A stretch of 64,000 nt of DNA from Methylobacterium sp. J-068 (GTDB lineage: Bacteria > Pseudomonadota > Alphaproteobacteria > Rhizobiales > Beijerinckiaceae), in assembly GCF_022829445.1 (NCBI RefSeq), contig NZ_JAKSXY010000070.1:1-64000 (forward strand), given 5' to 3'. Under the pieces are notes generated by a model. The model made no database searches and was not told the DNA's origin. It saw only the letters and a program-made list of their open reading frames with translations. Shown here piece by piece: positions 8,678 to 16,919 of the stretch. The stretch's first letter is position 1; each line of letters opens with the position of its first letter. A program made the position numbers and the translations under genes.

Positions 8678-8848
8678 GATGCGGCTTGAAACGAACTTCT
8701 ACTTCCGACCCCGGGCGGCCATTCAGCCCAAAACCCTTCTCACCTCTTGGAAGGTCAGCTTCGGGGCAGTTTGGTGAAGGATAACCCACGTCAGGGGTGG
8801 ATGGAGACCGGTCGCTGACCGACACACCCACTCTTCATGAGTTGGACG

Positions 8849-9154
8849 TTAGGGAGTCTTCTCGGGCTTCTGCATCGCATGCGCGAGGGCCACGGGCTCG
8901 CCGGGTACCGGTGCTCTAACTTCGTCCAGGGCTCGCGCGTTGGTTCTCGCGTTCCGCAGAAACGACATCGCCTTCGCTCGGTCTTGCGGCTCCTCTAGAG
9001 CGAACCACAGGCTCAGCAATTCGAGGGTCTCACTCAATTGGTGTTGGCTTTGACCATAGAAGACTTCCGTTGAGCAACCGAGTGATTCCGCAAGACGATC
9101 AAGTAAATTGTTTGCCTTATCGTGCTGAACGCGTATCGGAGCGCTGGTAGACAT
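8849..9154 (-). CDS. Hypothetical protein, 101 aa
   Basis: This is a soluble, mostly helical protein (ANNLLDRLAESLGCSTEVFYG, then SETLELLSLWFALEEPQDR). The first 60 residues resemble small regulators with a helix-turn-helix-like layout, but I cannot assign a family. It is divergent from the 58-aa gene at 9291; the 136-bp gap between them is AT-rich and probably holds both promoters. Confidence 0.6.
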   Translation of the reverse strand: MSTSAPIRVQHDKANNLLDRLAESLGCSTEVFYGQSQHQLSETLELLSLWFALEEPQDRAKAMSFLRNARTNARALDEVRAPVPGEPVALAHAMQKPEKTP

Positions 9155-9290
9155 GGAGCCTCTATAATATCAGGCGCGATATGTAAATGTTTTACTTAAC
9201 ATTCTTGTAGAAAATTTACATGCCGCGTTGCTTTCTTCACCGTTGAGATCATATTTAGATAAGGACGCCGGAGAAACATAGTCGATTGCG

Positions 9291-9467
9291 ATGACGATGA
9301 CGGACGAAATGGTCGCACTCGCCGAGGTGTGCCTTGAGGCAAACGAGATCGTGCAGGCGCATGGCACACCCGAGATGAAGAGCCTCCTGCACCTGCTATT
9401 GTTGGAAATTGGCCAAGAGATCGCGCGTCGCCAAGCCGAGACCAAGACGAAGCTCGACGACAGCTAA
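9291..9467 (+). CDS. Small hypothetical protein, 58 aa
   Basis: The frame from ATG 9291 to TAA 9465-9467 encodes an amphipathic helical protein (MVALAEVCLEANEIVQAHG, then MKSLLHLLLLEIGQEIARR). A second start Met lies two codons in. It is followed by a second in-frame TAA. The leucine-rich core and regular heptad-like spacing suggest a real small helical protein that may pair with itself or with the divergent 101-aa protein. Function is unknown. Confidence 0.5.
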   Translation: MTMTDEMVALAEVCLEANEIVQAHGTPEMKSLLHLLLLEIGQEIARRQAETKTKLDDS

Positions 9468-9646
9468 TAACGGCGGCTCCATGCCGGCGTCTGTGCAAAT
9501 TTGTCTTGGCTAGTTGGAGATCCGCTCCCGACTGGGGAGAACGTCCGCTTCAGGGCTAAGGGCAAGGGTTCGCTCCCAGCCCATTTTGGAAAGCCAGGAA
9601 GAAGGCGACCTATGTTCCGAGGTGCTGACGGCCTACGCTTAATGGG

Positions 9647-9895
9647 TCACGGCTTCTCCGGCCGCGCCAGCAGGCTCGCGGTGCGAACGGCCGCCCGCTT
9701 CAAGTTCTCGGTCGCATCCTTCGTGCGGACCGTGACCGACGCCCATTCGTGCGCCCGAACCGCAGCGGCAAGATCTAGGCGGTACTCGTCCCCGATAACG
9801 AACGGGCTCGGCGTTGGGTCTGTCATGAAGGCGGCGATTGCGGCGACCACGTCCTCCTCAATCACGGCCTTGGCCTTGTAGGTTTCCGTCAGCAC
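9647..9895 (-). CDS. Hypothetical protein, 82 aa (intact copy of a duplicated gene)
   Basis: This protein has alternating helices and strands (AKAVIEEDVVAAIAAFM, FVIGDEYRLDLAAAVRAHEW). The central part is shared almost unchanged with a broken copy at about 13619-13831 on the same strand, including 59 identical bases. No domain is recognised. It lies just upstream of a patatin gene on the same strand, with an 8-base gap between the coding regions, so the two may be co-transcribed. Confidence 0.6.
   Translation of the reverse strand: MLTETYKAKAVIEEDVVAAIAAFMTDPTPSPFVIGDEYRLDLAAAVRAHEWASVTVRTKDATENLKRAAVRTASLLARPEKP
9727..9785. repeat. 59-bp direct repeat, copy 1 (copy 2 at 13657-13715)
   Basis: The 59 bases 9727-9785 recur unchanged at 13657-13715 in the same orientation. 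Around them the similarity continues at a lower level over about 190 bp. The pair brackets the patatin, alcohol dehydrogenase and SDR genes. Confidence 0.85.
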
Positions 9896-9903
9896 AGCCG
9901 AAG

Positions 9904-10980
9904 CTATGCCACCGCGGAAATCGCCTCGTGCGCTTCATTCTTCGATGAAACGAGGCTGTCAGGCAGGGTGCGGTAATCGAAGCGCCCATTCGCGCTCTTG
10001 GCCGACGCCAAAAGCCCCACGCCCTGTACCGCGTCTCGTCCGCCTGCTTTCCATCGGTCGCGGATCGAGGAGGGCGAGAAGTCGAAGCTTTTGGCCGCGA
10101 GTTCGTCCGCGCCTGCCTGGTAGACGAGGTGGAGCAGCGTCACCGTCGGTCCGGTGGGATCGAGCCTGTCCCGCAGTTCGTACTCGCGTTTCAGGCCCGC
10201 AATCGCCCGGCGCGGCGCGCTGGCGAAGATAAGGTCGTTCGCTCGTTCGAGCACGGCGTCCAGGGACGCGGGACGCGGCGCCTTCAGACTGAACAGGTCC
10301 GAGGCGATGCAGAGGAGATCCCTTTCCGGTTCGAATGCGAAGATTGGGTCGAGGGGAAGGTTGTTGGTGTAGCCGGCATCGCACAGGACGCGTCCGCCGA
10401 TCTCGACAGGCGGGAAGGCGGGCAGGATAGCCGTGCTGGCGAGGATATGCTCCGGCCGGACCTCCTCGCGGGACGTGTCGAAGTAGACCTCCTCGCCGGT
10501 CTCGATGTCGACGCAGCCGACCGTCAGGCGGGTGTCGCCCCGGTTCAGTCGCTCGAAGTCGACGAGGCGCTCCAGGGTTCGCAGAAGGGGAGCGTTGTCG
10601 AAGAGCGCTACATCGTTCGGCACCCATGGCAGGGCCGACCACAGCCCAGGCAGGCGATGGCCGAAGATGTTCGGGCGCCCCCAGGCAAGCGTCATGAGGG
10701 CATGCAGGCCGTTGTAGACCTGGCGTGGCTTAAGCAGCCCCGTCGGGTCCGGACCCGTCTTTTGGGTGGCTTCGTCCCAGAACATGCGGAGCTTGGCAAC
10801 CCTATCCTCGGGCACGTTGCCCGCGACGATAGCGGCCGTCACCGCACCCATCGAGGCACCCACCACCCAGTCGGGTCGAAGCCCATGGCCGTGCAGCGCC
10901 TCGTAGACTCCGGCGTGATAAGCGCCGACAGCGTTGCCGCCGGCGAAGACGAAGGCGAGATTGCGCGATTTTCCGGACAT
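9904..10980 (-). CDS. Patatin-like phospholipase/acyl hydrolase
   Basis: This 358-aa patatin-domain protein has the oxyanion-hole loop FAGGNAVGAYHAGV at the start and the nucleophile elbow VGASMGAVT (serine near residue 43). The dyad aspartate lies in LCDAGYTNNLPLDP; the usual D-G is D-A here. No signal peptide is seen, so the enzyme is probably cytoplasmic or peripheral. It should hydrolyse lipid acyl esters. It sits in an accessory stretch with an alcohol dehydrogenase and an SDR on the same strand. Confidence 0.9.
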   Translation of the reverse strand: MSGKSRNLAFVFAGGNAVGAYHAGVYEALHGHGLRPDWVVGASMGAVTAAIVAGNVPEDRVAKLRMFWDEATQKTGPDPTGLLKPRQVYNGLHALMTLAWGRPNIFGHRLPGLWSALPWVPNDVALFDNAPLLRTLERLVDFERLNRGDTRLTVGCVDIETGEEVYFDTSREEVRPEHILASTAILPAFPPVEIGGRVLCDAGYTNNLPLDPIFAFEPERDLLCIASDLFSLKAPRPASLDAVLERANDLIFASAPRRAIAGLKREYELRDRLDPTGPTVTLLHLVYQAGADELAAKSFDFSPSSIRDRWKAGGRDAVQGVGLLASAKSANGRFDYRTLPDSLVSSKNEAHEAISAVA

Positions 10981-11132
10981 GCCTACTTTCGGCTCATGGT
11001 GACTTGCCGGTGTAAAGACCCACCGCCGTGTTCGATGATTTCTTAGGCCGTAGCAGGCCAGGGGGGGAGGGGGGGAGCTCCTACGCGAACAGTGCGTGGG
11101 CTACCCCTACCGGTCCCCGGCGCGTGTCGGCG

Positions 11133-12311
11133 TCAACCGTGCGGCCTGAACACGACCTTCGTGCAGTTGTCCTTCTTGTCTCGGAACATGTCGTACAGCG
11201 CCGGGCCATCCTCCAGGTTCGTGGACCGATGGCTGATGATAAAGGACGGGTCGATGTCGCCGTTCTGGATGCGCTCCATCAGCGGCTTCATATAACGCAC
11301 CATGTGGGTCTGGCCGGTCTTCAGGGTCAGGCCTTTGTTCATCAGAACGCCAAGTGCGACGGGACCGACCGGCCCCGCGAAGACTCCTGGCATCGAGACG
11401 TTCCCGCCCGGACGGCAGGCTAGGATCGCCTGGTTCAGGGCGAAGGGCCGTTCCAGGCTGACTGTGTGCTCCATGATGGCGGACGACACCTTCTGCAGGG
11501 TGGTGTCGGCTCCGTGGGACTCCATACCGACCGCCTCGATGACCGAGTCCGGACCCAGGCCGTGGGTCATCTCCATCAGCGTTTCCTGGATGTTTTCGGT
11601 GGCCAGATTGATCGTCTCGGCGCCAGCCTGCCGCGCGAGAGCGAGGCGCTCCGGCACGCTGTCGATGGCGATGACGCGCTTGGCGCCCAGCATCAGGCAG
11701 CACTTGACCGCGAGTACGCCGACCGGGCCGCAGCCCCAGATCGCCACGGTGTCTTCCGGACCAATTTCGCAGTGCTCGGCAGCCTGGTAGGCCGTCGGGA
11801 AGATGTCGCTCAGAAACAGCACCTGCTCGTCGGTGAGACCCTCGGGCACGACGATGGGTCCGACGTCGGCATAGGGCACCCGCAGGTACTCTGCCTGGCC
11901 GCCGGCATAACCACCCGTAATGTGTGAGAAACCGAACAGGCCGGCGAGCGGATAGCCGTAGGTCTCGGCCTGGAGCTTGCCGTTCGGGTTGGTCCGCTCG
12001 CAGCAGCTCCAGTTGCCCCATTTGCACTGCCGACACTCGCCGCAGCAGATGGTGAAGGGCACCACGATGCGGTCGCCGACCTTGAGCCTTTGGTTGTCCC
12101 GACCGACCTCGATGACCTCACCCATGGTCTCATGACCGAGGACGTCGCCACACTCCATCGTGGGCATGAAGCCGCCCATGAGGTGAAGGTCGGAGCCACA
12201 GATCGCGCAGGCGGTCACCTTGATGATGGCGTCACGACCATGCTCGATCTTCGGGTCCGGAACGGTCTCGCAGGAGATCTTGCCCCGGCTCTGCCATGTA
12301 AGTGCTTTCAT
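11133..12311 (-). CDS. Zinc-dependent alcohol dehydrogenase (MDR family)
   Basis: This is a 392-aa medium-chain dehydrogenase. The catalytic zinc site is in CAICGSDLHL and GHETMGEV. The structural-zinc lobe has four cysteines (CCGECRQCKWGNWSCC). The Rossmann motif is WGCGPVGVLAVKC. It resembles the formaldehyde/threonine dehydrogenase-like branch used for aldehydes or alcohols; the exact substrate cannot be read from sequence. The SDR gene lies upstream on the same strand (119-bp gap), and detoxification of reactive aldehydes is a reasonable inference. Confidence 0.88.
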   Translation of the reverse strand: MKALTWQSRGKISCETVPDPKIEHGRDAIIKVTACAICGSDLHLMGGFMPTMECGDVLGHETMGEVIEVGRDNQRLKVGDRIVVPFTICCGECRQCKWGNWSCCERTNPNGKLQAETYGYPLAGLFGFSHITGGYAGGQAEYLRVPYADVGPIVVPEGLTDEQVLFLSDIFPTAYQAAEHCEIGPEDTVAIWGCGPVGVLAVKCCLMLGAKRVIAIDSVPERLALARQAGAETINLATENIQETLMEMTHGLGPDSVIEAVGMESHGADTTLQKVSSAIMEHTVSLERPFALNQAILACRPGGNVSMPGVFAGPVGPVALGVLMNKGLTLKTGQTHMVRYMKPLMERIQNGDIDPSFIISHRSTNLEDGPALYDMFRDKKDNCTKVVFRPHG

Positions 12312-12430
12312 TTCGGGTCTCCTCCGAGGTGTGTCGGCGTGGCCGGGATCGATTCCGGCGTTGGAGGGATTTCGGGGCGTCTTGGTGCGGTGAACGCCGG
12401 CTTGCGGTCGACGTCGTTCAGGGGCCCGCG

Positions 12431-13426
12431 TCAGAGCGGGCGCTTCGCCCGGCGTCCGAGGGCTAGGGCGCCCGCCGTCGCAAGGCCGGCGGCAATGGCC
12501 AGGGTGGTCAGTGGGTGGAGCGTGGCGCGCGTGTAAGCGCTCGTGCGCATCACGTAGATCGGGGGATCGCCCCGCTCCTGTCCGGCTCCTGCAGGCGTGT
12601 GCAGCGTACCGGAAGGGGCGCGTGGTGCCTCGGAGCGCTTCTGAAGGGCGATGATCGCAGGTGCAAGTTCGTCGTAAAGCCCAGGCGCGAACTCCTTACC
12701 CGTGACGAACATCTTGCCGCCCCCACCCACGATGATGTCTCGCTGCGGGTGCACGGCGGCGTGTAGGATGGCGTTGGCGGCCTCGTCCGGTGGGTAGATT
12801 GGCGGCGGTAGGGTCGGCTCATGATCCATGTAGTTGCGGGCGCGCTGTGGCAGCGGCGTATCGATGGAGGCGGGCTTCACCAGGGTGACGGATACCAGGG
12901 CGCCCTCCGCGATCAGCTCCATGCGTAGGGTATCCGTGAAGCCCTTCACCGCATGCTTGGACGTGGCGTAGAGCCCTTGAAAGGGGAAGGCGAGGTCGGA
13001 AGCGATGCTACCGACATTGATGAGCGCACCGCCGTGCTCGCGCAGATGCTCGACGGCTATGAGCGACCCGTTCACCGTTCCCCATAGGTTGGTCTGTATC
13101 AGCCGCTCGTGGTCGGCATATTCGATCTCGCGGAGCGGGCCGTACACCGTCACACCAGCAACGTTGACCCAAGTGTCGAAGCCACCGAAGCTTGCGCGAG
13201 CTTCATCGGCGATGGCCAAAACGTCCTCCCGCCGGCCCACATCGGCAACGACGTGGACCGCGCGCGGACCGAGTTCGTTGGCCAGTTCGGCGAGCACATC
13301 TCCACTGCGAGCCGCGAGCACGACCCGTGCACCCCGTTTTGCAGCCATTCGCGCCGTCGCCAGACCGATGCCGCTCGATGCGCCGGTAATCACGATCACC
13401 TGCTCGTGCAGGGGCTTATGTTTCAT
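12431..13426 (-). CDS. SDR-family oxidoreductase with C-terminal membrane helix
   Basis: This is a classical short-chain dehydrogenase. The cofactor motif is ITGASSGIG, NVAGV is the NAG equivalent, the catalytic Ser is in VGSIAS, and Tyr/Lys are in YATSKHAVK. The last roughly 30 residues form a hydrophobic segment followed by RRAKR, so the protein is probably tail-anchored in the membrane. I start at ATG 13426 because the cofactor motif then sits at the usual distance; a frame from 13480 adds 18 residues. The substrate is unknown. Confidence 0.85.
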   Translation of the reverse strand: MKHKPLHEQVIVITGASSGIGLATARMAAKRGARVVLAARSGDVLAELANELGPRAVHVVADVGRREDVLAIADEARASFGGFDTWVNVAGVTVYGPLREIEYADHERLIQTNLWGTVNGSLIAVEHLREHGGALINVGSIASDLAFPFQGLYATSKHAVKGFTDTLRMELIAEGALVSVTLVKPASIDTPLPQRARNYMDHEPTLPPPIYPPDEAANAILHAAVHPQRDIIVGGGGKMFVTGKEFAPGLYDELAPAIIALQKRSEAPRAPSGTLHTPAGAGQERGDPPIYVMRTSAYTRATLHPLTTLAIAAGLATAGALALGRRAKRPL

Positions 13427-13618
13427 TCCGGCATGTTCCTCGATCTTGCGCCCGAATGAGGGTGCATGGTGGGTACGCATGACGAGCCGATGCGTTGTGC
13501 TCGTGCGCGACCGTCAAAGGCGATCCCGTTCGGAAGAACCGCTCCCGCTCATCGAATGTTCGAAGTGTCCGCGTTCGCCGTCAAAGGTCGGAATGGGCAG
13601 CGCCAATCCTCGGTCATG

Positions 13619-13831
13619 GCCCGCCCGCTTCAGGTGCTCGGTCGCACCCTTCGTGGGGACCGTGACCGACGCCCATTCGTGCGCCCGAACCGCAGCGGCA
13701 AGATCTAGGCGGTACCCGTCCCCGATAACGAACAGGCTCATCGTCGGGTCCGCCATGAAGGTGGCGACCACATCCTCCTAGGTCACGGCCTTGGCCTTTT
13801 AGAGTTCGCTGGCGGTGGGGTTCTCAGCCAT
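13619..13831 (-). pseudogene. Decayed copy of the 82-aa gene at 9647-9895
   Basis: Read from ATG 13831, the frame gives KAKAV, EDVVA, then FVIGDGYRLDLAAAVRAHEW, matching the intact gene. Two in-frame stops interrupt the first 20 codons (before KAKAV and before EDVV), and three codons are missing compared with the intact copy. The 3' end then diverges. The downstream part still forms an open frame of 85 codons that would not be made from the normal start. Confidence 0.75.
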
Positions 13832-14150
13832 GGTCGATCGATAGCGCGGCCCGTGCCGCCGTTACCTGGCGAACAGCCACAGCGTCGACCCGGCCGTTAC
13901 GCGATCAGCCTCCGAAGCGGTGCGGGAGCCTGTAAAAAAAGCCCTTAGAAGTCAAAAGGGCCGACTATCCCGCACCTTCACGCTATGCCTATAATCTCAT
14001 TCAATTATTCGACATCTGCCGGGCCCACCACACTTCCGGTGACCAACGTCACGACGCCGGCTCCCAGAGGGAAACGGGCCTGTCGCGCGGTCGTGGTATC
14101 GGACGGGCGCCAGCGGTTTCGTCGCCAAGCCGCATCGGGGCTTGCCACCC
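13832..14150. other. 319-bp non-coding stretch with a structured element
   Basis: No convincing gene is seen. The stretch contains an AT-rich patch (about 13980-14020) and a nested hairpin: a perfect 9-bp inverted repeat (13919-13927 with 13968-13976) encloses a terminator-like inner hairpin. Confidence 0.5.
13934..13961 (-). terminator. Rho-independent terminator
   Basis: Read on the minus strand, GCCCTT and AAGGGC pair around a 9-base loop and are followed by seven T. It lies about 190 bp downstream of the phosphatase gene and could end the pilus-locus transcript. Confidence 0.65.
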
Positions 14151-14828
14151 TCAGCCCACCGCGTCCCGGGGCACCTGCAGGAACGCGGCCGGAGCGCGGT
14201 CGTCGGCATGAAGGATCGCGGCCGTCAGGGTCTCGCCATAGACGCAGGCGGTGTCGAGGTTGGTCCGGTGAGGCCGGCGGTCCGGCGCTCCGTCCCGGCG
14301 CGGCGTGTGGCCGTGGATCACGTGCTTGCCGAAGTCGAACGGCGTGCCGAGGAAGGGTTCGCGGATCCAGAGGCGCGTGGCGACGTCGGGATCGATCCCA
14401 CGGCGGCCGGGCCGGAACCCGGCATGCACGTAGTAGCGGTGGTCGTCCTCGTGGACGGTCGGCAGCGCCGAGAGCCAGGCCAGGACGTCGTGCGGCAGGG
14501 CCTCCGGGTCGTCGATCCCGAAGGCGTGCAGGGTCTCGCGCCCGCCATTCTCCAGCCAGACCGGCGCCGCGAGGGCATCCCGATAGGCGTCCAGCATCAT
14601 CTGCTCGTGGTTGCCGCGCAGGCAGATCAGCGTGCCGGGCTCATCCGCCGCGCGCGCCCGCAGGATGCGGATCACGCCCGCGCTGTCGGGCCCGCGATCC
14701 ACGTAGTCGCCGAGACAGACGATCCGGGCGGCGCGTCCCCGACGGTGCTCGTCGATCCGGGCCAGGAGCCGGGTCAGCGCATCGGCGCAGCCGTGGATGT
14801 CGCCGATCGCGTAGGTCAGTTCGGACAT
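14151..14828 (-). CDS. Calcineurin-like metallophosphatase (Ser/Thr phosphatase family)
   Basis: This 225-aa protein has the PPP-family metal motifs in order: GDIHGC (near residue 9), GDYVDRGP (about 46) and LRGNHEQM (about 75). Later come the VHAGF and HGHTP histidines. This layout matches bacterial PrpA/ApaH-like phosphatases that act on phosphoproteins or dinucleotide phosphates. The start ATG at 14828 is chosen because the family begins directly before the first motif. It follows the tadC gene by 77 bp on the same strand, so it may be read through from the pilus operon. Confidence 0.88.
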   Translation of the reverse strand: MSELTYAIGDIHGCADALTRLLARIDEHRRGRAARIVCLGDYVDRGPDSAGVIRILRARAADEPGTLICLRGNHEQMMLDAYRDALAAPVWLENGGRETLHAFGIDDPEALPHDVLAWLSALPTVHEDDHRYYVHAGFRPGRRGIDPDVATRLWIREPFLGTPFDFGKHVIHGHTPRRDGAPDRRPHRTNLDTACVYGETLTAAILHADDRAPAAFLQVPRDAVG

Positions 14829-14905
14829 GCCGCCTCCGGGAACCCGCCGGCCGCGCGGCGTTCCCCGAGATAGGCGCTTGCCGCGCCCCGGACCAGCCGC
14901 GCGCC

Positions 14906-15868
14906 CTATCGGAAGACCTGGATCATCGCGGGCGTGAGGATGACCACGAACAGAACCGGCAGGAAGAACAGGATCATCGGGACCGTCAGCTTGGGCGGCA
15001 GGGCGGCGGCCTTCTTCTCGGCCTCGTTCATGCGGGAATCGCGGCTTTCCTGCGAGAGGACGCGCAGGGCCTGGCCCACGGGCGTGCCGTAGCGCTCCGC
15101 CTGGATCAGCGCGGTGGTCACCGCCTTGATCTGGTCGAGTCCGATGCGGTTCGCGAGGTTCTCGAAGGCGAGACGGCGATCCGGCAGGTAGGACAGCTCC
15201 GCCGTCAGCACCGCGAGTTCCTCCGCGAGCACCACGGACTGGCTGACGATCTCCGCGCTGACGCGGCGGAACGCGTGCTCGACCGACATGCCGGATTCGA
15301 CGCAGATGAGCGTGAGGTCGAGGGCGTCCGGCCACGCGGCGCGGATCTCGGTCTGGCGCTTCTTCGAGACGTTGAGCAGGTAGAGTTCCGGCGCCTTGAT
15401 GCCGAGGAGGAGCACCGCGATGACGATCATCGCCCGGATCGCGAAGGGCTGGTCGAGGACCCCGAGCACGAAGACGTAGAAGATCGCCACCACGGCCAGG
15501 ACGATCGGCGTGACGAGGCGGAAGAACAGGAACCCGGTCTCCGCGCCGGGAGAGCGGTAGCCGGCCATGATCAGCTGCTTCCGGGCGGTCTCGGTGCCGA
15601 GCCAGCGGTCGAGGCTGAACTGCTCGACCACGCGCTTCATGTAGGCCTTGGGCGCCACCCGGAGCGCCGCCTTGTTCGCGAGGCGGTCGCGCTCGCGCCG
15701 GCGGATCTCGTCGCGCTCCTCGCCGACCATCTTCATGCGCTTGCCCAGACGGTCGGGCTCGAGCACCGGCTGCAGCAGCGCGAAGGCGGTCGCCGCGGTG
15801 GCGAGCCCGGTGAGCACCATGCCGAGGAAGCGCGGATCCGTGACCTTGGCGGCGATTTGATCCAGCAT
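14906..15868 (-). CDS. tadC: Tad pilus inner-membrane platform protein TadC (T2SS F family)
   Basis: This 320-aa protein has a T2SSF domain (about 160-290) with the ESGMSVEHAFRRVS and ERYGTPVGQALRVLS blocks. Three or four membrane segments are seen: one near residue 15, two in the middle and one at the very C-terminus. Together with TadB it forms the inner-membrane platform that the ATPase CpaF drives to assemble Flp pilin. It is the last pilus gene of the minus-strand cluster, 82 bp after tadB. Confidence 0.92.
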   Translation of the reverse strand: MLDQIAAKVTDPRFLGMVLTGLATAATAFALLQPVLEPDRLGKRMKMVGEERDEIRRRERDRLANKAALRVAPKAYMKRVVEQFSLDRWLGTETARKQLIMAGYRSPGAETGFLFFRLVTPIVLAVVAIFYVFVLGVLDQPFAIRAMIVIAVLLLGIKAPELYLLNVSKKRQTEIRAAWPDALDLTLICVESGMSVEHAFRRVSAEIVSQSVVLAEELAVLTAELSYLPDRRLAFENLANRIGLDQIKAVTTALIQAERYGTPVGQALRVLSQESRDSRMNEAEKKAAALPPKLTVPMILFFLPVLFVVILTPAMIQVFR

Positions 15869-15950
15869 GCGGTGTCTCCGTGCGCTTCGACCGGACGAGG
15901 ATTTCTGTCGGAACTGGATTGGAGCCGGACCGATCGCGGGCGGGGCGACG

Positions 15951-16919
15951 TCAGACGTCGAAATTGATCATCTTCTTCATGGTGAAGACCCCGAGCGACA
16001 TCCAGATCGCCGATCCGACCAGGGCCAGCTTGCCGATATCGGTCCGCCACAGCAGCGAAATGTAGTCCGGGCTCGAAATGTAGGTGAGGATGGCGACGAT
16101 GAAGGGCAGGGCGGCGATGATGCCGCCGGAAGCCTTCGCCTCCATGCTCATCGCCTGGATCTTGCCGGCCATCTTCTTGCGCTCGCGCAGCACCCGCGAC
16201 AGGTTGGCCAGCGCCTCCGAGAGGTTGCCGCCCGACTTCGCCTGGATGCTGATGACGATCGCGAAGAAGTTCACGTCGGAGACGGGCACGCGTTCGTACA
16301 TCTTCACCAGGGCGTCCCCCAGGGAGAGGCCCAGCGTCTGCGCCTCCACCACGAGGCGGAACTCGGTGCGGATCGGCTCCTCGGCCTCGCGCGAGATGAT
16401 GCGGAAGCAGTCGCCGACCGGAATGCCGGCGCGCACGCCGCGGGTGATGATGTCGATGGCGGTGGGCAGTTCCTTGATGAAGGCGGCGATCCGGCGCTTG
16501 CGCAGGAAGGCGAGCAGCCAGATCGGCAGGCCGAAGCCGCCGGCGAAGACCGCCCCGAGGCCCGCCAGGGGATTGCCCGTCACGACGAGGATGACGAGAC
16601 CGACGACGATCGCGAGCACCACCGAGATGATCGTGAACTGCTTGCGGGACCAGGACAGGCCCGCCCGCGCGATCTTGAGCTCCAGGGTGACCTTGGTGCC
16701 CTCGCGCTTGGCCTCGACCTCCTTGAGACTCTTGGCGACCTGCTCGCGGCGGCTGACGATGGCCGCGCGGCTGCCGGGCGCGGAGACGACGCTGACCGCC
16801 TTCCGGCGTTCCGCCGTGCGGCGCTCGCCCGAGAGGTAGGGCAGGATGAAGACGTAGGCCGTGGCGCCCGCGGCCACGGCGGCGAGGCCGGCGGCGAGCG
16901 GCATGTTGAGGGCGCTCAC
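15951..16919 (-). CDS. tadB: Tad pilus inner-membrane platform protein TadB (T2SS F family)
   Basis: This 322-aa protein has an N-terminal membrane segment, a central pair of helices (SVVLAIVVGLVILVVTGN, then LGAVFAGGFGLPIWLLAFL) and a T2SSF domain (about 160-290). That domain contains GVRAGIPVGDCFRII and AKSGGNLSEALANLS. The length is normal for TadB. Its start overlaps the cpaF stop by four bases, so translation is coupled. Confidence 0.93.
   Translation of the reverse strand: MSALNMPLAAGLAAVAAGATAYVFILPYLSGERRTAERRKAVSVVSAPGSRAAIVSRREQVAKSLKEVEAKREGTKVTLELKIARAGLSWSRKQFTIISVVLAIVVGLVILVVTGNPLAGLGAVFAGGFGLPIWLLAFLRKRRIAAFIKELPTAIDIITRGVRAGIPVGDCFRIISREAEEPIRTEFRLVVEAQTLGLSLGDALVKMYERVPVSDVNFFAIVISIQAKSGGNLSEALANLSRVLRERKKMAGKIQAMSMEAKASGGIIAALPFIVAILTYISSPDYISLLWRTDIGKLALVGSAIWMSLGVFTMKKMINFDV

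Noticed and set aside
9170..9445. A 91-aa open frame on the minus strand
   Set aside because: It is antisense to the more plausible 58-aa gene at 9291-9467 and shows a Ser/Arg-rich shadow composition.
13985..15967. A 660-aa open frame on the plus strand across the tad genes
   Set aside because: It is antisense to tadC and the phosphatase gene, is rich in Arg/Gly/His with no domain, and results from the high GC content.
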